DNA from: Streptomyces sp. ATexAB-D23
GTDB taxonomy: Bacteria > Actinomycetota > Actinomycetes > Streptomycetales > Streptomycetaceae
Reading direction: 5' to 3'
Length of the DNA stretch: 64,000 bases
NCBI RefSeq assembly: GCF_000373645.1
Contig: NZ_KB892011.1
Location: forward strand, 62,001 to 126,000
A program made the position numbers and the translations under genes. The notes beneath the pieces were generated by a model, which saw only the letters and a program-made list of their open reading frames with translations, was not told the DNA's origin and did not search any database. Numbering within the stretch: the stretch's first letter is position 1; each line of letters opens with the position of its first letter. Shown piece by piece: positions 8,288-16,912 of this stretch.

Positions 8288-9088
8288 GTGAGCGGTGCGG
8301 GACCCATCGCCTTCAGCGCGGCAGGGACGTCCGGGGTGGCGTCGGCCGCGAAGGGCGGCTCGGCCAGGCCCAAGCTGGAACACGCCTACCTGGAGCTGCG
8401 CACGCCGCCCACCGGGGGCGGCCTCACCCCTGGCGGGCCGTGCGGGCGGATCGACTTCCAGTTCAACCCCAAGGAGCTGAGTCTGACGAAGGCCGCGTCC
8501 TGGAAGCGGACTCCGGCCAAGGGCGCGAAGAGTTCGGGCCCGCCCGAGTACCAGGGTTCGCAGCCCAGCAAGCTCACCGTGGAGATGTTCTTCGACGCGG
8601 GCGACACCCAGGACACCCGCGTCGTGACGGCGGTGGAGCAGCTGTTCGCGTGCTGTGTGCCGACGAACGAGACGAGGCAGCAGCAGCGCTCCTCGCCGCC
8701 CTGGGTGGTGTTCCACTGGGGCGGACTGACCGGATTCCCCGGATACGTGAGCCAAGTCGCCGCGAAATACACCCTGTTCACGACATCGGGCGTGCCGATC
8801 CGAGCCGTGTGCCAGGTCACCATGGAGGAGATCAGCGGGGAGACGCCGGGCCAGAACCCCACATCGGGCGCGCTGGCGGCGCGGCGGGTGCACCGGGTGG
8901 CCTCCGGGGACTCGCTGCCGTCGCTCGCACACCGGGAGTACGGCGACGCGGGCGCGTGGCGGGTCATCGCGGAGGCGAACGGCATCGACGACCCGCTGCG
9001 GCTCGCGCCCGGCACCCAGCTGCTGCTTCCCGCCCTGGACGAGCTGAGCCGGCTGCGTGACGCCGGGGACCGGGGGGCGGGCCGATGA
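8288..9088 (+). CDS. LysM-domain baseplate protein (gp53-like, CIS)
   Basis: A 266-aa protein starts with GTG 8288. After a short Ser/Gly-rich leader come LEHAYLELRTPP and IDFQFNPKELSLTKAASWKR, the conserved signature of CIS/phage baseplate proteins carrying LysM. The C-terminus, RRVHRVASGDSLPSLAHREYG to LAPGTQLLLPAL (about 200-255), is a LysM module. In phages and CIS these proteins sit in the baseplate hub between the tube initiator and the spike; the LysM may be structural rather than peptidoglycan-binding. Its stop overlaps the VgrG start by four bases (ATGA). A Cys pair, FACCVP, is of unknown meaning. Confidence 0.92.
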   Translation: MSGAGPIAFSAAGTSGVASAAKGGSARPKLEHAYLELRTPPTGGGLTPGGPCGRIDFQFNPKELSLTKAASWKRTPAKGAKSSGPPEYQGSQPSKLTVEMFFDAGDTQDTRVVTAVEQLFACCVPTNETRQQQRSSPPWVVFHWGGLTGFPGYVSQVAAKYTLFTTSGVPIRAVCQVTMEEISGETPGQNPTSGALAARRVHRVASGDSLPSLAHREYGDAGAWRVIAEANGIDDPLRLAPGTQLLLPALDELSRLRDAGDRGAGR

Positions 9089-10980
9089 CACACCAGGGGG
9101 TCGCCAGCGCGCTGGTGGTGGAGTTCGACGGCCGACCGCTGCCGGCCACCTTCATGAACGCCCTGGTCGAGGGGTACGTGGACGACAGCCGCACGCTCCC
9201 CGACCTGTTCCTGCTGCGGTTCCGCGACCCCGACCGCCTCCTGCTCGGGCAGACCGGCCTGAAGATCGGCAGCGAGGCCCGGCTGCTGGCCCGCGCGGGC
9301 GGTGGCACGGCCCCCCAACCGCTCCTCGAAGGCGCGGTCACGGCCCTGGAGGTGGAGCTCGACGAGACCGGCACCTTCACCGTGATCCGGGGGCTCGACG
9401 CCTCGCACCGGCTGCTGCGGGGCCGGCGCGTCGCCAGCTACCAGAACATGACGCTCGCCGACATCTGCGGCCAGGTCGCCCAGCGCGCCGGACTGAAACC
9501 CGGCAACGTGGACGTGGCAGGCCCCGTCATCGAACACATCGCCCAGCCCAACGTCACCGACTGGGAGTTCGTGCGCGGCCTCGCCGAGGAGGCCGGCGCC
9601 CAGGCGTACGTACGCGACGGGCAACTGCACATCACCCGGCCCGCCGAGGCGAGCGGGGCGCCGGACAGCTCCGCGCGCGCCGACCGCGACCCCCTCGTCC
9701 TCGAACTCGGCGGCAACCTGCTGCGCTGCCGCGCCGGGGTCTCGGCCGCCGAACAGGTCTCCGAGGTGGAGGTGCGCGGCTGGGACGTCGGCGCCAAGGA
9801 ACCCCTGGTCGGCAAGGCACCCGCCGGTACGTCCGCCACGCTGGAACTCGGCGTGACCGCGGCCGAGGTGACCGCCCCCTTCGGCGAGGCGCGATTCGTC
9901 GTCACCGACGCCGCCTACGGCACCCAGGCCCAGGTCGACCAGGCGGCGAAGGCGCTGGCCGAGCGCATCGCCGGGTCGTTCGCGGAACTGGACGCCGTGA
10001 TCCGGGGCAACCCCGAGGTCACGGCCGGCAGCGCCGTCGCGCTGAACGCCGTCGGCGCGCCCTTCGAGGGCCGCTACACCGTCACCACCTCACGCCACGT
10101 CTTCGACGCCGTACGCGGATACGAGACCTGGATCACCGTCTCCGGGCAGCAGGAACGCTCCCTGTTCGGGCTCACCGCGGGCGGCGGGCCGCGGGAGAGC
10201 GGCGGCCCGCGCTGCGCCGGCCTGGTCAGCGGGACGGTCACGGACACCCACGACCCGGAGGGCTCCGGCCGGGTCAAGGTGCGCTTCCCCTGGCTGTCGG
10301 ACGAGTACGCGAGCGACTGGGCGCGTACCGCGCAGTCGGGCGGGACGGGCGGCGGCGAGGCGTTCATCCCCGACGTCGGGGACGAGGTGCTGGTCGGCTT
10401 CGAGCAGGGCCACCTGGACCGGCCGTACGTGCTGGCCGGGCTGTACAACGGTAAGGACCGGCCCGGCGGGGGCGGCGGCGAGCCAGGCGCCGCGGCCGCC
10501 CCCGACGCGGGCGGCGGTGACCTCGTCGACCCCACCACCGGGGCCGTCAACCGCCGGGCCTTCGCCTCCAGAAGCGGCAACCAGCTGGAGCTGCTGGACG
10601 CGGCCGACGGACCACAGGGCGTACGGCTGCGCACCGGAGACGGCAAGCTCACCATCGACCTGGACCGGCGGGGCACCGCCGTCGTCATCAACAGCGACGG
10701 CAGCGTCACCATCGAGGCCAAGGAGCAGGTCTCCGTCAAGGCGGCCAAGGGCGTCACCGTGGACGCCGGACGCGGGGAGCTGGAACTGACCGGCGACAGC
10801 GTCACCCTCACCTCACGCAACGGCCTCGCCCTGAACGGCGGGAACGGCAGGGTCGCGCTCTCCACCGACGGCGCGGTGGAGGTGCACGGCGGTCAGGTCA
10901 CCGTCGAGGGCAGCCGGCGCACGGACGTGAAGAGCGGGGGATCGGTCTCCGTCAACGCACCGATGATCCAGCTCAACTGA
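9085..10980 (+). CDS. VgrG-like central spike protein
   Basis: This 631-aa protein has three parts. About residues 1-370 form the gp27-like hub, with NVTDWEFVRGLAEEAGAQAY typical of VgrG. About 380-460 form the gp5-like OB-fold, with the diagnostic SGRVKVRFPWL and FIPDVGDEVLVGFEQGHLDR. About 480-631 form a repetitive beta-helix needle, with VTIEAKEQVSVKAAKGVTVD-type strands. It trimerises as the spike below the tube. No fused effector domain follows the needle. The PAAR tip gene lies 36 bases downstream, matching the usual spike-tip pairing. Confidence 0.96.
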   Translation: MTHQGVASALVVEFDGRPLPATFMNALVEGYVDDSRTLPDLFLLRFRDPDRLLLGQTGLKIGSEARLLARAGGGTAPQPLLEGAVTALEVELDETGTFTVIRGLDASHRLLRGRRVASYQNMTLADICGQVAQRAGLKPGNVDVAGPVIEHIAQPNVTDWEFVRGLAEEAGAQAYVRDGQLHITRPAEASGAPDSSARADRDPLVLELGGNLLRCRAGVSAAEQVSEVEVRGWDVGAKEPLVGKAPAGTSATLELGVTAAEVTAPFGEARFVVTDAAYGTQAQVDQAAKALAERIAGSFAELDAVIRGNPEVTAGSAVALNAVGAPFEGRYTVTTSRHVFDAVRGYETWITVSGQQERSLFGLTAGGGPRESGGPRCAGLVSGTVTDTHDPEGSGRVKVRFPWLSDEYASDWARTAQSGGTGGGEAFIPDVGDEVLVGFEQGHLDRPYVLAGLYNGKDRPGGGGGEPGAAAAPDAGGGDLVDPTTGAVNRRAFASRSGNQLELLDAADGPQGVRLRTGDGKLTIDLDRRGTAVVINSDGSVTIEAKEQVSVKAAKGVTVDAGRGELELTGDSVTLTSRNGLALNGGNGRVALSTDGAVEVHGGQVTVEGSRRTDVKSGGSVSVNAPMIQLN

Positions 10981-11016
10981 CGTACCGCACGCACGCAGTG
11001 AACAGGAGTGGACCGC

Positions 11017-11298
11017 ATGCCGTCAGCAGCAGCCGCACGGGTCACCGACCCCACCGGACACCCCGGCACGGTCGGGCCGCCCGGAGTGATCTCGGTGCTG
11101 ATCGGCGGGAGGCCCGCCGCCACGGTGGGCACTCCCCACCAGTGCGCGTCCCCGCTCGTCCACCCGCCGTCCGTGATCGCACCCCCGGGCAGCACCAGCG
11201 TGTTCATCGGCGGCAGGCCCGCCGCCCGCGTCGGCGACCTGAGCGCCTGCGGATCACCGATCGTCGCGGGCTGCGCCACCGTGCTGATCGGAGGCTGA
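11017..11298 (+). CDS. PAAR-domain spike tip protein
   Basis: This 93-aa PAAR protein contains the two PAAR-like repeats ISVLIGGRPAATVGTP and TSVFIGGRPAARVGDLS and the His/Cys ligands in PTGHPG, PHQCASP and ACGSP that bind one zinc at the tip. PAAR proteins cap the VgrG trimer and sharpen the spike. ATG 11017 is chosen over GTG 11008 because AGGAG at 11004-11008 is correctly spaced for it. No effector extension is fused. Confidence 0.94.
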   Translation: MPSAAAARVTDPTGHPGTVGPPGVISVLIGGRPAATVGTPHQCASPLVHPPSVIAPPGSTSVFIGGRPAARVGDLSACGSPIVAGCATVLIGG

Positions 11299-11304
11299 GC
11301 GGGC

Positions 11305-11739
11305 ATGGGAGAGCAGTTCATCGGAGCGGGCTGGGCCTTCCCGCCGCGCACCGACGCCACCGGGTCCATCGCACTCGTGCGCGGCGAGAGGGAGCTGGAG
11401 GAATCGATCCGGCTGATCCTGGCGACCTCGCCGGGCGAGCGCCCGATGCGGCCGGAGTTCGGCTGCGCCGTCAACGACTACGTGTTCGCGCCCGCCGACG
11501 CCGGGACGGCCGGGCAGCTCGCGTACGAGGTGCGCCTCGCCCTGGAGCGCTGGGAGCCCCGGATCGAGGTGGCCGACGTCACCGTCCGTTTCGACGCCGC
11601 GGACAACGGGGTCCTCTACATCGACATCGGCTACACCGTGCGCGGCTCCAACGACCCCCGCAACCTCGTCTTCCCGTTCTACGTGATCCCCCAGCACGGG
11701 CCGGAGACGAGCCACGACGACGAGGAGGCCGGCGCGTGA
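11305..11739 (+). CDS. gp25/GPW-family baseplate wedge protein
   Basis: This 144-aa protein shows the GPW/gp25 fold: SIALVRGERELEESIRLILAT followed by GERPMRPEFGCAVNDYVFAP, the conserved region that seeds sheath assembly on the baseplate. The C-terminal RGSNDPRNLVFPFYV is also typical. It is six bases after the PAAR stop and overlaps the next start in GTGA, so it is inside the same transcript. Role by homology: nucleates the sheath at the baseplate. Confidence 0.94.
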   Translation: MGEQFIGAGWAFPPRTDATGSIALVRGERELEESIRLILATSPGERPMRPEFGCAVNDYVFAPADAGTAGQLAYEVRLALERWEPRIEVADVTVRFDAADNGVLYIDIGYTVRGSNDPRNLVFPFYVIPQHGPETSHDDEEAGA

Positions 11740-13709
11740 CCCTGCCCAGTCCCCATCTGGACGACCGCCGCTTCCAGGGCCTGGTGGACGAGGCCAAGCG
11801 CCTGGTCCAGCAGCGCTGCCCGGAGTGGACCGACCACAACGTCTCGGACCCCGGCGTCACGCTGATCGAGGCGTTCGCGACCATGGTCGACCAGCTCGTC
11901 TACCGGGTGAACCGGGTGCCGGAGAAGAGCTACCTCACCTTCCTCGACCTGATCGGCGTCCAGCTGCACCCGCCCACGGCCGCCCGCACCGATGTGACGT
12001 TCCGGCTGTCCGCGCCCCGCCCCGACCCCGTCGTGGTGCGGGCCGGGACCGAGGTGGCGACCGTCCGGACCGAGACGGAGGAGGCGGTCGTCTTCACCAC
12101 CACCGCCGAACTGGCCGTCGTCCCCTGCTCGTTCGCCCACCTCGCCACCTGGCCGGCCTCGGAGGAGGTCGCCGACCGCACGGAGGAGCTGGCGATCGGC
12201 CGTGACGTGGCCTGTTTCGGAGCCACCCCCGCGCCCGGCGACTGCCTCTACGTGGGCCTGTCGGCCGCCGTACCGGCCGGGGTCGTCGTGCTGCGGCTGG
12301 ACTGCCGCGTCGAGGGCGTCGGTGTCGACCCGCTGCGGCCGCCGCTCATCTGGGAGGCCTGGGACGGCGCGGGCTGGGCGGTCTGCGAGGTCGAGAAGGA
12401 CGACACCGGCGGCTTCAACCGGTCCGGCGAACTCATCCTCCACCTCCCGAGGACCCACACCCCGGCCGCCGTCGTCCGGCGTACCGGAGGCTGGCTGCGC
12501 TGCCGCCTGATCGAGGCCGAGCCGGGCCGCCCGACCTATCTGGCACCGCCCGTGCTCCGGGGGATCACCGCGTTCACCATCGGCGCGACCGCCGCCGCCG
12601 AGCACGCCGAGACCATCACCGACGAGGTGCTCGGAGCCGCCGAAGGCGTACCGGGCCAGACCTTCGCACTCGCCCGGCCGCCCGTGGTGCCGGGCGACTT
12701 CGTCGTCGAGGTCGCCGACCCGGCGAGCGGCCCCGATCCGCAGTACACCCACTGGACGAGGGTCGACGACTTCGCGCACTCGGGACCCGAGGACCGGCAC
12801 ATCACGCTCGACCCGAACTCCGGCCGCGTCGAGTTCGGCCCGGCCGTACGGGAACGGGACGGCTCCATCCGCTACTACGGAGCGGTCCCCGCCAAGGGCG
12901 CCACCGTACGCGTGCGCTCCTACCGCACGGGCGGCGGGCTGCGCGGCAACGTCGCCAGGTCCACCCTGAAGATCCTGCGCAGCGCGATCCCGTACGTGGC
13001 ACGGGTGGAGAACCGCAGGCCCGCGCTGGGCGGCGTCGACGGGGAGAGCGTCGACAGCGCCCGGGTGCGCGGCCCGATGACGCTGCGCACCCTGCACCGG
13101 GCCGTCGTCCCCCACGACTACGAACTCCTCGCCCGCGAGGTCGCCCCGGACGCGGCCCGCGTCCACTGCATCCGGGCCGGGGCCGGCGGCGACGACAGCG
13201 GCGCCGAGGCCCAGGGCGTACGGCTCCTCGTCGTGCCCGCCGGGCGCAGCGACGAACAGGGCAGGATCGAGTTCGACGAGCTGATCCCGCCCGCCCCGAC
13301 CCTGCGTCTGATCGCCGGGCACCTGGAGGAGCGCCGCCCGATCGGCGCCCGGCTCGTGGTCGAGCCGCCCTTCTACCAGGGCGTCACCGTCGTCGCCTCG
13401 GTGCAGGCCGAGCCCGGCGCGGTCCGCGAGCGCGTGCGCGACGAGGCACTGGCCGCGCTCTACGGGTACTTCAACCCCCTGTCCGGCGGGCCGAACGGAC
13501 AGGGCTGGCCCTTCGGCCGGCCGGTCCAGGCGGGCGAGGCCTTCGCCGTGCTCCAGCGGGTGCCGGGCGTGGACCTGGTGGAGGACGTACGCCTCTACCG
13601 CGCCGACCCGGTGACCGGGGAGCGCACCGACGCCACCACCAAGATCGCACTCGACCGGCACGCGCTGGTCTTCAGCTACGAGCACCAGCTCCGGGTGAGA
13701 GGGGCCTGA
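11736..13709 (+). CDS. Baseplate J-like protein (gp6-like wedge)
   Basis: This 657-aa protein begins with GTG 11736 inside the stop of the gp25-like gene. The N-terminal region DHNVSDPGVTLIEAFATMVD and LTFLDLIGVQLHPPTAARTD is diagnostic of the CIS/phage baseplate J family; TYRTGGGLRGNV-like and AVVPHDYELLAREVAPDAAR segments in the C-terminal half fit too. These proteins form the ring of wedges that opens during firing. The frame continues openly upstream (to 10998) but the homologous part begins at 11736. Confidence 0.95.
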   Translation: MTLPSPHLDDRRFQGLVDEAKRLVQQRCPEWTDHNVSDPGVTLIEAFATMVDQLVYRVNRVPEKSYLTFLDLIGVQLHPPTAARTDVTFRLSAPRPDPVVVRAGTEVATVRTETEEAVVFTTTAELAVVPCSFAHLATWPASEEVADRTEELAIGRDVACFGATPAPGDCLYVGLSAAVPAGVVVLRLDCRVEGVGVDPLRPPLIWEAWDGAGWAVCEVEKDDTGGFNRSGELILHLPRTHTPAAVVRRTGGWLRCRLIEAEPGRPTYLAPPVLRGITAFTIGATAAAEHAETITDEVLGAAEGVPGQTFALARPPVVPGDFVVEVADPASGPDPQYTHWTRVDDFAHSGPEDRHITLDPNSGRVEFGPAVRERDGSIRYYGAVPAKGATVRVRSYRTGGGLRGNVARSTLKILRSAIPYVARVENRRPALGGVDGESVDSARVRGPMTLRTLHRAVVPHDYELLAREVAPDAARVHCIRAGAGGDDSGAEAQGVRLLVVPAGRSDEQGRIEFDELIPPAPTLRLIAGHLEERRPIGARLVVEPPFYQGVTVVASVQAEPGAVRERVRDEALAALYGYFNPLSGGPNGQGWPFGRPVQAGEAFAVLQRVPGVDLVEDVRLYRADPVTGERTDATTKIALDRHALVFSYEHQLRVRGA

Positions 13710-13713
13710 GACC

Positions 13714-14280
13714 ATGCGCACCGGCGTCCCCGGACTGGCCACCCCGCACCCGCTCGTCGAGCAACTGCCCGCCGTCTACCTGGAGCAGGACTTCCTCCGG
13801 CGCTTCCTGGGCGCCCTCGACGACGTCCTCGCCCCGGTCCTGCTCACGATCGACAACCTGCCCGCCCACCTGGACCCGCGCAGCGCCCCGGACGACTTCC
13901 TCGCCTGGCTGGCCCAGTGGGTGGCGGCGGAGCCCCACGAGGACAGCCCGGACGTGCGACGCCGCGAGACGGTGCGGGGCGCGGTGGCCCGGCACGCCCG
14001 GCGCGGCACGGCGGGCGGCCTCGCCGAGGCGGTGCGGCTGCGGACGGGTACGGAACCCGAGATCACGGAGAGCGGCGGGACCGCCTGGTCCACAGGGCCG
14101 CAGACCGCGCTTCCGGGCGCCCCGCGTCCCTGGGTGACGATCCGGGTCCGGGAGCGGCCCGGCCGGGACATCGACCGGGCGCGTCTGGAGGAGCTCATCG
14201 CCGCGGAGGTCCCGGCCCATGTGGGCTTCACGCTGGAGATCCTGCCCCCGGACGGGGGCGCGGGGGGTGCTGCCCAGTGA
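13714..14280 (+). CDS. Tail protein I-like baseplate protein
   Basis: This 188-aa protein matches the phage tail protein I / TIGR02242-type family: HPLVEQLPAVYLEQDFLRRFLGALDDVLAPVLLTIDNLPAHLDP, then a DFLAWLAQWVAAE core and the RRRETVRGAVARHARRGTAGGLAEAVRLRTG helix. It starts ATG 13714, five bases after the J-like gene. In CIS it builds the outer wedge of the baseplate with the J-like protein. Its stop overlaps the start of the next gene (GTGA). Confidence 0.9.
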   Translation: MRTGVPGLATPHPLVEQLPAVYLEQDFLRRFLGALDDVLAPVLLTIDNLPAHLDPRSAPDDFLAWLAQWVAAEPHEDSPDVRRRETVRGAVARHARRGTAGGLAEAVRLRTGTEPEITESGGTAWSTGPQTALPGAPRPWVTIRVRERPGRDIDRARLEELIAAEVPAHVGFTLEILPPDGGAGGAAQ

Positions 14281-15563
14281 TCTGCGAGTCGTGCGGGCGC
14301 AGGAACGAGCCGGGGCGCGAATTCTGCGCCTCCTGCGAGGCGTTTCTCGCCTGGGAGCCGGACGAGGGGGATACGGGGACGGGCCGGGGCGACCGGTCGG
14401 GCCCCGCACCCGGCCCGCCGGCCCCCGCACCGCCACCGCGGACGGCCGGTCCTGCCGCTGACGCGTCCACGCCGCCCGGCCCCCCGCCGCCCCGGGCCCA
14501 CACACCCGCGCCCCCGGCCTCGCCGCCGGGGCCACCCGCTGCCGGACCTTCGCCAGGGCCTCCCGCGACCGGTCCCTCGGCCGCCGGTCTCCTGCCGGCA
14601 GTCCCCGCGCAACGGCCGCCGGGAGCCGCCCCTCCCGTTGGGGGGCCCGCCCCGGCCCCGCCGCGTACGCCCCCCGGCCCGGCCCGCTCCTCCGTGCAGC
14701 CCGCGGGGGCCGCGCCCCGGCGGCCGGGCGACGGTCCGGACGGGCCCCCGCCCGGCCCCGCGGCGTGGACGCCCGACCGGGCACCCACCACGCCCGCGCC
14801 ACCGGACCCCGCGCCGAGGGCGGCCGGCGAGCCCGTGGTCTGCCCCGGCTGCGGCACCCGGAACGCTCCGGAGCGCACCCTGTGCGTCCGGTGCGCGCTC
14901 CTCCTCGACCCGGGAGCCCCTCCCGCGGTACGCCCGCCGTGGTGGCGCCGGATCTTCCACCGGGGCCCGGCGAGGTCGCACTCCGCCGGAGCGCGGCCCC
15001 GGCGGCGCCGCAGCCTGCCGAGGCTCGGGGTGCCCCTCGCGCTGCTCGTCGTACTGGCCGGCGTGTGGTTCGCGCTCCCGTACCTGTCCGGTCTGCTCGG
15101 CCTCGCCAAGGAGGAGACCGGCGCACCGGAGTCCATGCCGCCCTCCGCGTGCCACGGTTCGAGCGCGGCACCGGGGCACGCCGCCGGTGCGGCGTTCGAC
15201 GGCTTCAACAACCGGTACTGGGCGCCCAAGGACCCCGGCGACGGCCAGGGGGAGTACCTGGAGTGCGACTTCGACCAGCCGGTCCGGCTGACCAAGATCG
15301 TGGTGTTCTCCGGGACGTCGGCCCGCACGGACGAGTTCCTCACACAGGCCAGGCCCGCCAGGATCACCGCGGAACTCACCGCGAAGGACGGCAGCACGAG
15401 CACGCACACGATCCGGCCGGCGGACCAGGCGGGACAGCAGACCTTCGACCTACGGGGCTCGCAGACCGTCCGTGTCCGGCTCACGCTCGACTCCGCGTAC
15501 GGCACCGGCAAGGGCCGCCGGGTGGCGGTCGCCGAGGTCGAGTTCTTCGGTCACCGCTCCTGA
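14277..15563 (+). CDS. Zinc-ribbon, single-pass membrane protein with C-terminal discoidin/glycan-binding domain (CisA-like)
   Basis: This 428-aa protein starts with GTG 14277. Order: zinc ribbon 1 (C3, C6, C17, C20), a 165-residue Pro/Ala linker, zinc ribbon 2 near 189-206 (CPGCGTRNAPERTLCVRC), a basic stretch, a hydrophobic helix near 250-276 (LGVPLALLVVLAGVWFALPY), and a beta-sandwich discoidin-like domain (about 290-428; AAFDGFNNRYWAPKDPGDG, VAVAEVEFFG). The positive-inside rule puts the ribbons in the cytoplasm and the sugar-binding-type domain outside. This fits the membrane protein reported for Streptomyces CIS and called CisA, thought to attach the particle to the membrane. That identification is from memory of the architecture. 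It ends the CIS operon. Confidence 0.8.
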   Translation: MICESCGRRNEPGREFCASCEAFLAWEPDEGDTGTGRGDRSGPAPGPPAPAPPPRTAGPAADASTPPGPPPPRAHTPAPPASPPGPPAAGPSPGPPATGPSAAGLLPAVPAQRPPGAAPPVGGPAPAPPRTPPGPARSSVQPAGAAPRRPGDGPDGPPPGPAAWTPDRAPTTPAPPDPAPRAAGEPVVCPGCGTRNAPERTLCVRCALLLDPGAPPAVRPPWWRRIFHRGPARSHSAGARPRRRRSLPRLGVPLALLVVLAGVWFALPYLSGLLGLAKEETGAPESMPPSACHGSSAAPGHAAGAAFDGFNNRYWAPKDPGDGQGEYLECDFDQPVRLTKIVVFSGTSARTDEFLTQARPARITAELTAKDGSTSTHTIRPADQAGQQTFDLRGSQTVRVRLTLDSAYGTGKGRRVAVAEVEFFGHRS

Positions 15564-15627
15564 CCCCGTCGCTCGCGGGGCGCGTCCCGCTTGCGACGGC
15601 GGGACGGGAACGGCAGGGTTCGGTGCT

Positions 15628-16080
15628 GTGCCCACTCTCCTGATCGTGCATCACACACCCTCGCCCAACTGCCAGGCCCTCTTCGAGGCCGTCGTCTCCG
15701 GTGCGACGACCGACGAGATCGAGGGCGTACGCGTCGTGCGCCGCGCCGCGCTCGCCGCGACGGCCTCCGACGTACTCGCCGCCGACGGGCTGCTCCTCGG
15801 CACCCCGGCGAACCTCGGGTACATGTCCGGGGCGCTGAAGCACTTCTTCGATCAGATCTACTACCCGTGCCTCGACACCACGGGCGGCCGTCCGTTCGGC
15901 TACTACGTGCACGGCGGCAACGACGTCACCGGGGCCGTGCGCGGCATCGAGACGATCACCACGGGACTGGGCTGGCGCCGGGCGGCGGACGCCGTGAAGG
16001 TGACGGGGGAGCCGGGCAGGGCCGACACCGAGGCGTGCTGGGAACTGGGCGCCACCCTCGCGGCCGGCCTGGCCGACTGA
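15628..16080 (+). CDS. Flavodoxin-fold NAD(P)H-dependent oxidoreductase
   Basis: This 150-aa protein starts with GTG 15628. The N-terminal strand-loop TLLIVHHTPSPNCQALFEAV is the FMN phosphate-binding loop, and LLLGTPANLGYMSGALKHFFDQIYYPC is the family's second flavin contact. DTTGGRPFGYYVHGGNDVTG completes the fold. The substrate is unknown; such proteins reduce quinones or other small acceptors. It follows the CIS operon by 64 bp and could share its transcript, but nothing links it functionally. The gap contains only a weak CCCCG/CGGGG hairpin. Confidence 0.85.
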   Translation: MPTLLIVHHTPSPNCQALFEAVVSGATTDEIEGVRVVRRAALAATASDVLAADGLLLGTPANLGYMSGALKHFFDQIYYPCLDTTGGRPFGYYVHGGNDVTGAVRGIETITTGLGWRRAADAVKVTGEPGRADTEACWELGATLAAGLAD

Positions 16081-16110
16081 CGCGGGCACCCGCCCCGGAC
16101 ACCCGCCGTC

Positions 16111-16686
16111 TCAGCCCGCGGCCCCCGCGCGCAGCCCGTCCATCACGAGATCGAAGAGGCGGGCGGCGCGGGGCTGCCAGTCGCTGCGGGGGTCGAGCTG
16201 CCACAGGCCCGCTATGGCCAGGAGGAAGTCGTCGGGGGTCATCCCGGGGCGGATGCCGCCCGCCCGCTCGTTCGCCTCCAGGAGGAGCGTGATCGCCTCG
16301 GTCACCGGGCCGTGGCCGACCTGGGCCAGGGTGCCGTGTCCGCTCGTCGTCGCACGGAGGGCGTCGGCGAGGCCTGCCTTGGTCATGGCGTACCGCGCGA
16401 GCCGGTCCATCCACTCGCGCAGGGCGCGGTCGGCGGGGCGGTCACGGAGCAGTTGGGCGGCCGTGTCGGCGACCTGCTGCATCTCGTAGCGGTAGACCTC
16501 CAGGACGAGCGCCTCGCGGTGCGGGAAGTTGCGGTAGAAGGTGCCCTGGCCGACGCCGGCCTTCTTCGCGATCAGACTGACGGGCGCGCCGGCGTCGCGC
16601 GTCAGCTCGGTGAGCGCGACGGCGAGGATGCGCTCGCGGTTGCGCTGCGCGTCCGGACGCGTGGGAGTGCTCCGGGCTTCCCGCAC
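16111..16686 (-). CDS. TetR-family regulator
   Basis: This 191-aa protein has an N-terminal TetR helix-turn-helix (RERILAVALTELTRDAG, VSLIAKKAGVGQGTFYRNFP, HREALVLEVYRYEM) and a variable ligand-binding domain. GTG 16686 is the preferred start: GGGAGGGGAG lies just upstream and translation beginning there leaves both upstream palindromes outside the gene. A longer TTG-initiated frame to 16758 would place one operator inside the coding region. It is divergent from the aldehyde oxidoreductase-type operon and likely represses that operon and itself. The ligand is unknown. Confidence 0.9.
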   Translation of the reverse strand: MREARSTPTRPDAQRNRERILAVALTELTRDAGAPVSLIAKKAGVGQGTFYRNFPHREALVLEVYRYEMQQVADTAAQLLRDRPADRALREWMDRLARYAMTKAGLADALRATTSGHGTLAQVGHGPVTEAITLLLEANERAGGIRPGMTPDDFLLAIAGLWQLDPRSDWQPRAARLFDLVMDGLRAGAAG

Positions 16687-16731
16687 GCCTTCTCCCCTCC
16701 CGGAGCCACGGCCGGGTACGGCCTTGCTCAC

Positions 16732-16781
16732 CGGACAGCTGTCCGTTAGGTTCGACAATCAAGCGGACAGCTGTCCGCTTG
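16732..16781. promoter_or_regulatory. Twin TetR operators between the regulator and the molybdenum hydroxylase operon
   Basis: Two perfect palindromes share the core CGGACAGCTGTCCG. The first is 14 bp (16732-16745); the second is 22 bp (16760-16781), extending the core with CAAG/CTTG flanks. Their centres are 32 bp apart, close to three helical turns, suiting two dimers on one DNA face. Position between a TetR gene and a divergent operon makes autoregulation plus operon control the natural reading. The rest of the gap, 16782-16912, shows no further clear motif. Confidence 0.8.
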
Positions 16782-16912
16782 GCTCCACCATAGCGCCGGA
16801 TCAAGCCACTTGGCCGACCGGTGCCCATGGTCCCCGCACCCGCACGCATCGCCCTTCGACTTCCGGCACCGTCGCGTCCGACGCTCCCGAGCAATGCGAA
16901 AGAAGGCTGATC

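Noticed and set aside
16687..16758. TTG-initiated longer TetR reading frame
   Set aside because: It would put a perfect operator inside the gene; a better GTG with GGGAGGGGAG lies at 16686.
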